From Rhizobium sp. LC145 (GTDB lineage: Bacteria > Pseudomonadota > Alphaproteobacteria > Rhizobiales > Rhizobiaceae): a stretch of DNA of 64,000 bases. Position 1 is the stretch's first letter, and the number at the start of each line of letters is the position of its first letter. Positions 34,245 to 42,190 of the stretch are shown in pieces. Both the position numbers and the translations under genes were made by a program. The DNA lies in NCBI RefSeq assembly GCF_001005825.1, contig NZ_LBHV01000003.1, forward strand, positions 496,001 to 560,000. Direction: 5' to 3'. The notes under the pieces were generated by a model. It had not been told where the DNA came from and made no database searches. It was given only the letters and a program-made list of their open reading frames with translations.

Positions 34245-34574
34245 TCAGTCGTGATGGAAAACCTCCTCCATCATCGCCCACCATTCCCCTTCCTTACGGC
34301 TTTCGAGCGGCTTTTGGCAGGGGATCGTGAAGGACCACCATTCCTGATTTTTCGGGTCGGCGGCGATTGTCGCCATGTCGGCCTCGAAATCCGTGCCGTG
34401 ATACTCCCAGGTGCCGAAGAGCAGGTTTTCCGGCTCGCGCAGGAAGATCGTGTAGTTCTTGATGTTGGCGCGGCTGATGAGGTCGAGCACTTCCGGCCAG
34501 ACGGCGGCATGCAGCCGCTTGTATTCGGCGATCATTTCCGGCCGCACACCGATCACCATGCCCATGCGTTGCAT
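34245..34574 (-). CDS. L-rhamnose/L-fucose mutarotase (RhaM family)
   Basis: A 109-residue protein with RhaM-type sequence: MVIGVRPEMIAEYKRLHAAVWPEVL near the start (catalytic His), then NYTIFLREPENLLFGTWEY and PKNQEWWSFTIPCQ. It interconverts alpha and beta anomers of a 6-deoxy sugar. In this locus L-fucose is the likely substrate, although the fold is that of rhamnose mutarotase, not FucU. GAGGAGAA precedes ATG 34574. Confidence 0.9.
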   Translation of the reverse strand: MQRMGMVIGVRPEMIAEYKRLHAAVWPEVLDLISRANIKNYTIFLREPENLLFGTWEYHGTDFEADMATIAADPKNQEWWSFTIPCQKPLESRKEGEWWAMMEEVFHHD

Positions 34575-34584
34575 CGTGTTCTCC

Positions 34585-35592
34585 TCAGACTTCCACCAGC
34601 GCCTTGACCACGCCGGCAGCGGGGTCGGTGAGGCCCGCGAAGCGTTCCGGCACCTCGGCAAGCGTCATCCGGTGGGTGATGAGCGCTTCCGGCACCTCGC
34701 CGGCGCGCATCGCCTCCATCACCCGCTCGAAATCCGCGACCGTCGCATTGCGGCTGCCGAGCAGGGTCGTTTCCCGCTTGTGGAATTCCGGATCGGAGAA
34801 GGTGATGTCGCTCGCGACGATCGAGACCAGCACATAGGTGCCGCCATGGCCGACGAGCGAGAAGCCGCGCTCGATGGCCTTCGGATTGCCGGTCGCATCG
34901 AAAACGACGTCGAAGAAATCGCCGCCGGTGATCCTGGAAAGCTCCTCCGTATCGCCGGAGCCGAGCTGCACGGTATGCGCTACGCCGAGATGCCGCCTGC
35001 CGAACTCCAGCCGGTCGGCGCGGCCGTCGATCAGCGTCACTTCGCCGCCGTTGAGGCGGGCGAAGATTGCCACCGCCATGCCGATCGGTCCGGCGCCGAC
35101 AATCAACACCTTCTGGCCGGGTTCGACCTTGGCGCGGGCGACCGCATGGGCGCCGATCGCCAAGAATTCGACCATCGCGGCCTGATCGACGGACAGACCC
35201 TCCGCCTTCAGCACGAATTGCTCGGGCAGGGAGAGATATTCCGTCATGCCGCCGTCGCGGTGGACGCCGAGCACGCCGATATTGCGGCAGCAGTTGGTCT
35301 TGCCCTTGAGGCAGGCGCTGCAATGGCCGCAGGAGATATAGGGAATGACCGAAACCGTGTCGCCGGCCTTGAGTCGGCTGCCGGCGGGTGCTTCCTCGAC
35401 GGTCGCCGAAAGTTCGTGCCCCATCACCCGCGGATAGGAGAGGTAGGGCTGGTTGCCGGTGAAGATGTGGAGATCGGTGCCGCAGACGCCGATCCGCCGG
35501 AGCTTTACCAGAACCTCGCCTTCGCCACGCGCTGGCTTGGGTCGGTCGATGGCGGAAAGCTTGCCGGGGGAATCGCAGATGATGGTCAGCAT
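34585..35592 (-). CDS. Zinc-binding alcohol dehydrogenase, L-galactonate 5-dehydrogenase-like
   Basis: A 335-residue medium-chain dehydrogenase. Catalytic zinc ligands lie in IGVCGTDLHIF and GHELSATV, structural zinc Cys in SCGHCSACLKGKTNCC, and the NAD loop is VGAGPIGMAVAI. The closest remembered relatives are L-galactonate 5-dehydrogenases (YjjN type). L-galactose differs from L-fucose only at C6, so this enzyme may extend the locus to L-galactonate. It may instead oxidise fucose itself. It lies between the lactonase and mutarotase genes with 10-13 base gaps, so it is in the same operon. Confidence 0.82.
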   Translation of the reverse strand: MLTIICDSPGKLSAIDRPKPARGEGEVLVKLRRIGVCGTDLHIFTGNQPYLSYPRVMGHELSATVEEAPAGSRLKAGDTVSVIPYISCGHCSACLKGKTNCCRNIGVLGVHRDGGMTEYLSLPEQFVLKAEGLSVDQAAMVEFLAIGAHAVARAKVEPGQKVLIVGAGPIGMAVAIFARLNGGEVTLIDGRADRLEFGRRHLGVAHTVQLGSGDTEELSRITGGDFFDVVFDATGNPKAIERGFSLVGHGGTYVLVSIVASDITFSDPEFHKRETTLLGSRNATVADFERVMEAMRAGEVPEALITHRMTLAEVPERFAGLTDPAAGVVKALVEV

Positions 35593-35604
35593 GATTTCAA
35601 CCTG

Positions 35605-36441
35605 TCAGGAAGCGGATGGGTGGGAGGCGCCCAGCCGGTAGAAGGATTTGGCGTTGCCGCCGAAGACGGCGTCGTGTTGTTCGGCCGGCACGATATCGAG
35701 GCATTGCGCGAGCCAGGCTTGGTAGTCGCCGGCAAGCCGGAGCACCGGCCAGTCGCTGCCCCAGATCACTCGTTCCGGACCGAAGAGATCGAGAATGGTC
35801 TCGGCATAGGGCCGCACAGCCTGCGGCTTCTGGTCCCCGGCTTCGGTCAGCAGGCCGGAAAGCTTGCAGTGGAGGTTCGGCAATTGGGCGAGCGCCTTCA
35901 TCCGCGAATACCAGCCGACAAACCGGCCCTCCGCGATCAGCGGCTTGGCGCCGTGATCGGTGACGATCGGCAGCTCGGGATGCCGCCCGGCGAAGGCGAT
36001 GAGCGGGTCGAGATGGCGGGGCAGAACCAGCGCATCGAAGACAAGCCCATGCTCCTGCATGGCTGCGATGGCCGGATCGAGCGCCGGATCGTCGATCCAA
36101 TTGTCGTCGGCGATGTCCTGCAGCATCGGCCGAAAACCTTTCAGCTTCGGATGCTGCGCCAGCCGGGCGATATTGGCCGGGGCATCGGCCGCCTTGAGGT
36201 CCGTCCAGCCTACGACGCCGAGAATGAAGGGATGGCGGTCGGCAAGGTCGAGCATGAAATCGGTGTCGGCCTCGCTCTCCATGGTCTGCACCAGCACGGT
36301 GCCATCGACTTTTGCCTCGGCAAGGATCGGTTCGAGATCCTCCGGTATGAAGTCGCGATGGATCGCGGCAAGTTCGGCTGGAGGCCATTGGCCCACCCGG
36401 TCGGCGATCCGCCAGAAATGCTGGTGCGCATCGATCCGCAT
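35605..36441 (-). CDS. Amidohydrolase, probable L-fuconolactone hydrolase
   Basis: A 278-residue TIM-barrel amidohydrolase of the COG3618 group. It starts RIDAHQHFWR (metal HxH), later has IVTDHGAKPLI, and RVIWGSDWPVL (the metal Asp) near the C-terminus. Group members hydrolyse sugar lactones such as L-fucono-1,5-lactone. It directly follows the aldo/keto reductase that would make that lactone (4-base gap). Confidence 0.9.
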   Translation of the reverse strand: MRIDAHQHFWRIADRVGQWPPAELAAIHRDFIPEDLEPILAEAKVDGTVLVQTMESEADTDFMLDLADRHPFILGVVGWTDLKAADAPANIARLAQHPKLKGFRPMLQDIADDNWIDDPALDPAIAAMQEHGLVFDALVLPRHLDPLIAFAGRHPELPIVTDHGAKPLIAEGRFVGWYSRMKALAQLPNLHCKLSGLLTEAGDQKPQAVRPYAETILDLFGPERVIWGSDWPVLRLAGDYQAWLAQCLDIVPAEQHDAVFGGNAKSFYRLGASHPSAS

Positions 36442-36445
36442 GGGA

Positions 36446-37459
36446 TCAGGCTCCTTCGCCCGGCACCGGCGCGCCTTCGGCGATCAGCCCGCGTTCCTTG
36501 AGCCGTGTCCAGAAGGAGGCAGGGATGGTTTCGGAAAACCAGTCGACATTCGACTTGATCTGTTCGGCGGTGCGGGCGCCGGAAACGATCGTGACGACGG
36601 CCGGATGCGCGAGCGGGAATTGCAGGGCCGCGGCTTGCATGCTGACGCCTTCTTCTTCGCAGGCGGCGTGCAGCGCATCGACGCGGGCGATCATTTCGGC
36701 CGGCGCGTCGGCATAGTTGAATTTTCGGTTGCCGGCGAGGATGCCGGAATTGAAGGGACCGGCGACGACGATCGCCACGCCCTTTTCGGCGCAATCGTCC
36801 ATGAAGGCGAGGCTCTGCTGCTCGAGCAGCGTATAGCGGCCGGCAAGCATCGAGACGTCGATATCGAAGACCTGCATGGCGTCGCGGATGATTTCCCATT
36901 CGTTGACGCCGAGGCCTATGGCCTTGGTCGAACCCTCGTTGCGCAGTTTGCCGAGCGCGCGGAAGCCGCCGCCTGCCATCAACTGGTTCCAATAGTGTTC
37001 GTGGCGGTCGCCATGGGTCATGCGGCCGATATCATGGATATAGAGAATATCGGGCTTCAAGATGCCGAGACGCTGCTGGCTCGCCTCGAAGGACCGCATG
37101 ATGCCGTCATAGCTGTAGTCGTAGACCGGCCGGAACGGCAGCGGCTCGACATAGCCGTCTTCCTCGGGGCCGACCGTCTCGTCCGGCGTCATCACACGGC
37201 CGACCTTGGTGCTCAGCGTATAGCTCTCGCGCGGCAGATCGGTCAGCATCGTGCCGAGCCGGCGTTCCGATCGCGTGAAGCCGTAGAAGGGAGCGGTATC
37301 GAAATAGCGGATGCCCGCATCCCAGGATGCCTTGAAAGCGCCGGCCGATTCCTCATAAGCGGTCTTGCGATAGAGGTTTCCCATCTGCGCGCAGCCGAGA
37401 CCCATGAGGGTGACTTCGACCGGGCGATGGGGCAGGGCGCGTTTATCGGCGACGTTCAT
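36446..37459 (-). CDS. Aldo/keto reductase, probable L-fucose dehydrogenase
   Basis: A 337-residue AKR. The catalytic tetrad is visible: Asp and Tyr in RYFDTAPFYGFTRSERR, Lys in LSTKVGR, His in YIHDIGRM; the cofactor site is IVSGARTAEQI near the end. The sequence resembles D-threo-aldose and pyridoxal 4-dehydrogenases, which oxidise L-fucose to the lactone. The first enzyme gene after the ABC transporter genes. ATG 37459 follows AAGGATT. Confidence 0.9.
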   Translation of the reverse strand: MNVADKRALPHRPVEVTLMGLGCAQMGNLYRKTAYEESAGAFKASWDAGIRYFDTAPFYGFTRSERRLGTMLTDLPRESYTLSTKVGRVMTPDETVGPEEDGYVEPLPFRPVYDYSYDGIMRSFEASQQRLGILKPDILYIHDIGRMTHGDRHEHYWNQLMAGGGFRALGKLRNEGSTKAIGLGVNEWEIIRDAMQVFDIDVSMLAGRYTLLEQQSLAFMDDCAEKGVAIVVAGPFNSGILAGNRKFNYADAPAEMIARVDALHAACEEEGVSMQAAALQFPLAHPAVVTIVSGARTAEQIKSNVDWFSETIPASFWTRLKERGLIAEGAPVPGEGA

Positions 37460-37521
37460 CTGCAAATCCTTGAAGTCATAAAAGGGACGCGCACCATTCG
37501 CGATGCGCGCCAGCGGGAGGA

Positions 37522-38463
37522 TCAGTAAAGGACGTTCTTAGCTTCCGGCTTGTCGATATTGTCCTTGGTGACGACGACCACGCCGGTATCGACGAACTTC
37601 TCGACCTTTTCCTTGCCGATCACCTTCTTGACGGTCTGGATGCCGAGTTCGCCCATCTGGAAGGAACCCTGCACCGCGATGCCGGCGAGCGTTCCGTCCT
37701 TGACGAATTCCTGGAGATCTTGGTTGCCGTCGAAGCCGATCGCGACCACCTGACCAGCCTTGCCGGACTGCTTCAGCGCGCGGCCCATGCCGATCGCAGT
37801 CGGCTCGTTGGCGCCGAAGATGCCCTTGAGGTCGGAATTGGCGGCGAGAACATCGGTCGTCTGGTTGAGTGCGGTCGCCATCTGGGACTGCGAATAGAAC
37901 GGGCCGACGATTTCGAGCTTCGAGTTCGCCTTGATGTAGTCGGTGAAGCCGCCGACGCGGCCGATCTCGGAACCGGCACCTGCCACATAAGACATGACGG
38001 CGATCTTGCCTTCCGTGCCGACCTTTTCGATCAACGCCTGGGCGGCCAGTTCGCCGGCCTTCTTGTTATCGGTGGCGAGGAACGATTGGTAATACTGCTC
38101 CGAGCCCTCGGCCAGCATGGAATCGATGATGATGACCGGGATGCGGGCTTCCCAGGCCTTCTTTACGGCCGGGACAAGCGCATCCGGATCGGATGGGGCG
38201 AGCACGATGCCGGAGACGCCGCGGTTGACGGCATTCTCGACCATGTTGACCTGATCGGCGATCGCCGATTCCGCGGCCGGACCCTGGAAGGTCATCGTGT
38301 CCTCGCCGCCGGCCTCCTTCATGGCGGCATCAGCGCCCTTCTGGACGTTCTGCCAGAAGGTGGAGTTCACGGTCTTGACGATGACGGCGATCTCGCCGGC
38401 CTGAGCCGGGATCGCGGCAAGCGCGATCGCGGATGTCAGCAGCGCGGCTGCAAGTTTCTTCAT
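37522..38463 (-). CDS. Sugar ABC transporter substrate-binding protein
   Basis: A 313-residue periplasmic sugar-binding protein of the ribose/xylose-binding family (LacI-like fold). The signal peptide is KKLAAALLTSAIALAAIPAQ then AG; the mature start is EIAVIVKTVNSTFWQNVQKG, with GIVLAPSDPDALVPAV and GANEPTAIGMGRAL later. By context it binds L-fucose or a related sugar. It is the third transporter gene, after the ATPase and permease. Confidence 0.94.
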   Translation of the reverse strand: MKKLAAALLTSAIALAAIPAQAGEIAVIVKTVNSTFWQNVQKGADAAMKEAGGEDTMTFQGPAAESAIADQVNMVENAVNRGVSGIVLAPSDPDALVPAVKKAWEARIPVIIIDSMLAEGSEQYYQSFLATDNKKAGELAAQALIEKVGTEGKIAVMSYVAGAGSEIGRVGGFTDYIKANSKLEIVGPFYSQSQMATALNQTTDVLAANSDLKGIFGANEPTAIGMGRALKQSGKAGQVVAIGFDGNQDLQEFVKDGTLAGIAVQGSFQMGELGIQTVKKVIGKEKVEKFVDTGVVVVTKDNIDKPEAKNVLY

Positions 38464-38568
38464 TTCTTCCTCCTACTTCGATTGGCCTGACCGGCCGGTT
38501 TTCGGGAGCTCCTCACTCCCTGTCACTCTTTCTGTATGCCGCGGAAAAAGGTCCGCGCTGCCTTCTCT

Positions 38569-39597
38569 TCATCGGCGGTTGCGTAGCTGGTCGATCCAGA
38601 CGGTGACCAGGATGACGAGGCCGATGATGATCTGCTGCGTGAAGGCGGAGACGCCATTCATGTTGAGGCCGTTCCGGAGAATGCCGATGACGAAGGCGCC
38701 GATCGCCGTGCCGGAAATCGTGCCGACGCCGCCGATCAGCGAGGTGCCGCCGATGACGGCGCTGGCGATCGCATCGAGCTCGTACATCACGCCCTCGTTC
38801 GGCTGAGCGGTGACGAGGCGCGACATCAGCACGCAGCCGGTCAGCCCCGCGAGCGTGCCCGACAAGATATAGGTGAAGCTGACGACGCGGCTGACATTGA
38901 CGCCGGAAAGGCGCGCGGCATCGGCATTCGAGCCGACCGCATAGATATGCCGCCCGAGTACTGAACGGTTCAGCATGAAGGAGACGGCAATCGCGATCAC
39001 CACCATCAGGATGACCGGGTAGGGAATGCCCGGGAATACGACGGTCGGAAAGCCGTCGTCGCCGATGTTGACGATGCGCAGGAACGAGCCGTTGCCGAGC
39101 ACGCCGAAGGACTCTCCGAGACCGGAGACGGCGCGGGCGCCGGTGATTTCGAGCGCCACACCGCGGGCGATCAGCATCATGCCGAGGGTGGCGATGAAGG
39201 GCGGCAGTTTCAGTCGCGTCACCACAAACCCGTTGATCCAGCCGCAGAGCGAGCCGGTCAGGATGCCGAGCAGCATGCCGACGGGAACCGGCATGCTCCA
39301 TTCCTTGACGGCCAGCGCCGCAACCACGCCGGAAAGCGCCAGTACCGAGCCGACGGAAAGATCGATGCCGCCGGTGATGATGACGCAGGTGGCGCCGATG
39401 CCGAGAAGGGCGATCGAGGTGACCTGCAGCGCCACCGTCATGCCGTTGTTGACGGTGAAGAAGGCGCTGCTCGTGAACGAGAAGACGGCGATCAGCACGA
39501 AAAGGCTGCCGAGTGCGGCAAACTTCTGGATGATGTCCTTCTGCCGGTCGTTCAGCGAAACGCTCTTCTGCTTCGGAGTTTCGGTAATCTCAGCCAT
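38569..39597 (-). CDS. Sugar ABC transporter permease
   Basis: A 342-residue permease of the RbsC/XylH type with eight to ten hydrophobic helices. The family box GGIDLSVGSVLALSG and the late motif AVIGGTSLIGGVGTISGTAIGAF are clear. ATG 39597 has GAGG upstream, overlapping the stop of the ATPase gene, so translation is coupled. Confidence 0.94.
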   Translation of the reverse strand: MAEITETPKQKSVSLNDRQKDIIQKFAALGSLFVLIAVFSFTSSAFFTVNNGMTVALQVTSIALLGIGATCVIITGGIDLSVGSVLALSGVVAALAVKEWSMPVPVGMLLGILTGSLCGWINGFVVTRLKLPPFIATLGMMLIARGVALEITGARAVSGLGESFGVLGNGSFLRIVNIGDDGFPTVVFPGIPYPVILMVVIAIAVSFMLNRSVLGRHIYAVGSNADAARLSGVNVSRVVSFTYILSGTLAGLTGCVLMSRLVTAQPNEGVMYELDAIASAVIGGTSLIGGVGTISGTAIGAFVIGILRNGLNMNGVSAFTQQIIIGLVILVTVWIDQLRNRR

Positions 39598-39605
39598 GCT
39601 ATGCC

Positions 39606-41177
39606 TCAATTCGATCGCGCGTAGCCGGACGCGTATCGCATGATTTCTTCCTGGTCGGTCTTGCGGGTCTCGAGGATGCCGGTGATGCGTCCGTTATGGA
39701 AAACCGCGACCCTATCGGTCATTCCGAGGGTTTCCGGCAGTTCCGAACTGATGAGAACGACGCCGATGCCCTCGGCGGCAAGCTCATCCATGATCTTGTA
39801 GATCGCGAATTTCGCGCCGACATCGATGCCGCGGGTGGGTTCGTCGAAGAACAGCACCTTCGACTTGCGGAACAGCCATTTGCCGATGATGATCTTCTGC
39901 TGGTTGCCGCCCGAAAGCAGCCGCACCGGCTGCTTGATGGAAGGCGTGCGGATATTGAGAAGGCTCACATAATCCTTGGTGGCCTTCTCATGCTTGGCAA
40001 AATCGATGAGGCCGAAACCGTTCGAGACCTCGTCCATGTTGGCGAGCGTCATGTTGGCGTCGACCGGCATCTTCACCGCCAATCCTTGCGCCTTGCGGTC
40101 TTCGGAAAGGTAGGCGATGCCGGCGGAAATCGCGTCACGCGGCGAGCTGATCGAAAGCGTCTCGCCGTGCAGGGTCACGGTGCCGGTATCGAGCGGATCG
40201 GCGCCGAAGATGGCGCGCGCGACTTCTGTGCGTCCCGCGCCCATCAGCCCGGCAAAACCGAGGATTTCGCCGCGGCGGAGCGTGAAGGAGACATCGCGGA
40301 AAAGCCCGGAGCGGGTAAGCCCCTCGGCCTTGAAGATGATGTCGTCGGAAGGTGTGGAAGTCCGGTCGGGAAACTTGTCTTCGAGCGAGCGGCCAACCAT
40401 GCGCGCGACGATGGCGTCCACCGTGGTGGCGGCAAAATCGTCCGTCGCGATATAGCGGCCGTCACGCAAGACCGTGACGCGATCGACGATTTCCGCCATC
40501 TCGTCCAGCCGGTGGGAGATGTAGACGATGCCGACGCCGGCGGCTTTCAGGTCGCGGATCACCTTGAAGAGAAGGCGGGTTTCCTGCTCGGTGAGCGAAG
40601 AGGTCGGCTCGTCCATGATGAGCACTTCCGCATCGAGCGACAGCGCCTTGGCGATCTCCACCATCTGGCACTGGGCAACCGAAAGGCTGCGCACCGGCGC
40701 ATCGGGATCGATATCGACGCCGAGCCTATCGAGACAGCGCTTCGCATCGGCCTTCAGCTTCTTGCGATCGACGAGGAATCCGCGACGCGGCTCGCGGGCG
40801 AGATAGATGTTTTCCGCCACCGAGAGATGCGGAACGAGGTTGAGTTCCTGATGGATGATGGCGATGCCGGCAGCTTCCGACTCCAGCGGAGAGGAGAAGC
40901 TGCGTTCCTCGCCCTTGTAGACGATCCTGCCGGCATTGGCCTGATAGACGCCGCTGATGATCTTCATGAGCGTCGACTTACCGGCGCCGTTTTCGCCGCA
41001 GACCGCATGCACTTCGCCGCGCCGCAGGTCGAAATGGACGTCGGAGAGAGCGCGGACGCCCGGAAATTCCTTGGTGATGCCGTCGAGCCTCAGCAGCGGC
41101 TCGCCGGCCTTGGATCTCTCCTCGGAGCCAAGGCCATGGGCTGGCGCATGCATGCCGTGTCCGGCTGATCCTCCCAT
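39606..41177 (-). CDS. Sugar ABC transporter ATP-binding protein (double domain)
   Basis: A 523-residue protein with two ATPase domains in the RbsA style. The first has GENGAGKST, LSVAQCQMVEIAKAL and LIMDEPTSSLT; the second has the degenerate GFAGLMGAGRTEVARA, LSGGNQQKIIIGKWL and FFDEPTRGIDVGAK. First gene of the presumed fucose operon. GGGAGGAG precedes ATG 41177. The 255-base gap to the divergent GntR gene holds at least one TGGT-type box. Confidence 0.94.
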   Translation of the reverse strand: MGGSAGHGMHAPAHGLGSEERSKAGEPLLRLDGITKEFPGVRALSDVHFDLRRGEVHAVCGENGAGKSTLMKIISGVYQANAGRIVYKGEERSFSSPLESEAAGIAIIHQELNLVPHLSVAENIYLAREPRRGFLVDRKKLKADAKRCLDRLGVDIDPDAPVRSLSVAQCQMVEIAKALSLDAEVLIMDEPTSSLTEQETRLLFKVIRDLKAAGVGIVYISHRLDEMAEIVDRVTVLRDGRYIATDDFAATTVDAIVARMVGRSLEDKFPDRTSTPSDDIIFKAEGLTRSGLFRDVSFTLRRGEILGFAGLMGAGRTEVARAIFGADPLDTGTVTLHGETLSISSPRDAISAGIAYLSEDRKAQGLAVKMPVDANMTLANMDEVSNGFGLIDFAKHEKATKDYVSLLNIRTPSIKQPVRLLSGGNQQKIIIGKWLFRKSKVLFFDEPTRGIDVGAKFAIYKIMDELAAEGIGVVLISSELPETLGMTDRVAVFHNGRITGILETRKTDQEEIMRYASGYARSN

Positions 41178-41264
41178 GGAACTCCTCCCGTGCCGCGATG
41201 GCCTTGAACAGCCGGACTAGCTCCACCCGCCGGCTTTGATCCTATTGGTTAAACCCGATGACTG

Positions 41265-41281
41265 AACTGGTCAAGCCAATT
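41265..41281. promoter_or_regulatory. Candidate GntR-type box upstream of ABC transporter operon
   Basis: AACTGGTCAAGCCAATT matches 12 of the first 15 positions of the palindrome at 24391. TTGGTTAAACC lies about 10 bases away. It is in the promoter space of the transporter operon, so it is a plausible second operator for the GntR protein encoded at 41433. Confidence 0.35.
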
Positions 41282-41398
41282 ATCTCCGCGAGGAGGATGG
41301 GTGACGCGAGGCCGGTCCATGATGATTGGGTGTCTGGATAAATATCCTTGTAAATCAATCATATGTTTTCCTCCTTGCTCTCGTCCGACACAATGACT

Positions 41399-41420
41399 AT
41401 GGTAAGGCCACGTTATCCAG
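41399..41420. promoter_or_regulatory. GntR-type operator similar to the one at 24391
   Basis: ATGGTAAGGCCACGTTATCC, ending at CAG, shares TGGTAAGGCCA with the palindrome at 24391-24415 and is itself an imperfect dyad (GGTAA/TTATCC). It stands 13 bases before the GntR start codon, suggesting autoregulation and possible cross-recognition by the two GntR proteins. Confidence 0.5.
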
Positions 41421-41432
41421 CGCGGCAAAAAG

Positions 41433-42134
41433 ATGAACGGATCAATCAAGGCGGCGGAGCCGCGAAGGCTGTACCAGCAGATCGCGGACCAGATACGCAC
41501 CCTCATCAATGGCGGGCATTTTCCGGCCGGCGCGCGGCTGCCGGCGGAGCGTGAGCTTGCCCAGCAATTGGGCGTTTCCCGGCCTTCGCTGCGCGAGGCG
41601 CTGATCGCGCTCGAAATCGACGGCAGCGTCGAAATCCGCATGGGATCGGGCATCTACGTGACGGCCGAGTCCGAGCGCCGCACCTGGCAGACCGGCTCCA
41701 TGGGCGAAAGCCCGGTGGAGCTGATGGAGGCGCGCGCCGCCGTCGAGGGAGCCGTGATCCTGGCCGCGGCGGCGAGGGTCACGGGTGAGGGGCTGAAATC
41801 GCTTCGCCAGATCCTCGATACCATGCGCGTCGAGATCGAGGCGGGCCGCAAGCCGCTCGATCAGGACCGGCTCTTTCATCTGACGGTCGCCACCCAGAGC
41901 GGCAATTCCGTGCTGGCCCATATCGTCGGCGATCTGTTCGACGAGCGGCACAGCCCGATTTCGGCGCAGATCAGGACGCGTTTCGAGACGCCGGATACCT
42001 GGCACCGCGCGCTGGAAGAGCATGAGGCGATCTATGCGGCGCTGGAGGCGCACGATCCGCTTCTCGCCCAGGCGATGATGCATGCGCATCTGGAGGAATC
42101 GAAGCGCCGCTGGATGGAAAACGAGCCGCGCTGA
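41433..42134 (+). CDS. GntR/FadR-family regulator (fucose/altronate locus)
   Basis: A 233-residue regulator with the GntR winged helix (GARLPAERELAQQLGVSRPSL, EIDGSVEIRMGSGIYV) and FCD domain (RAAVEGAVILAAAARV, LFHLTVATQSGNSVLA, EEHEAIYAALEAHDPLLAQ). It is similar in layout to the GntR protein at 24451. It sits between the divergent ABC operon and the UxaA gene and likely controls both. ATG 41433 has only a weak AAAAAG-type ribosome site. Confidence 0.92.
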   Translation: MNGSIKAAEPRRLYQQIADQIRTLINGGHFPAGARLPAERELAQQLGVSRPSLREALIALEIDGSVEIRMGSGIYVTAESERRTWQTGSMGESPVELMEARAAVEGAVILAAAARVTGEGLKSLRQILDTMRVEIEAGRKPLDQDRLFHLTVATQSGNSVLAHIVGDLFDERHSPISAQIRTRFETPDTWHRALEEHEAIYAALEAHDPLLAQAMMHAHLEESKRRWMENEPR

Positions 42135-42190
42135 GCTGCGTTCGAGACGAATAGACAGATTAAAATCCTCCGGGGGAGGAGGGAGTGAAC

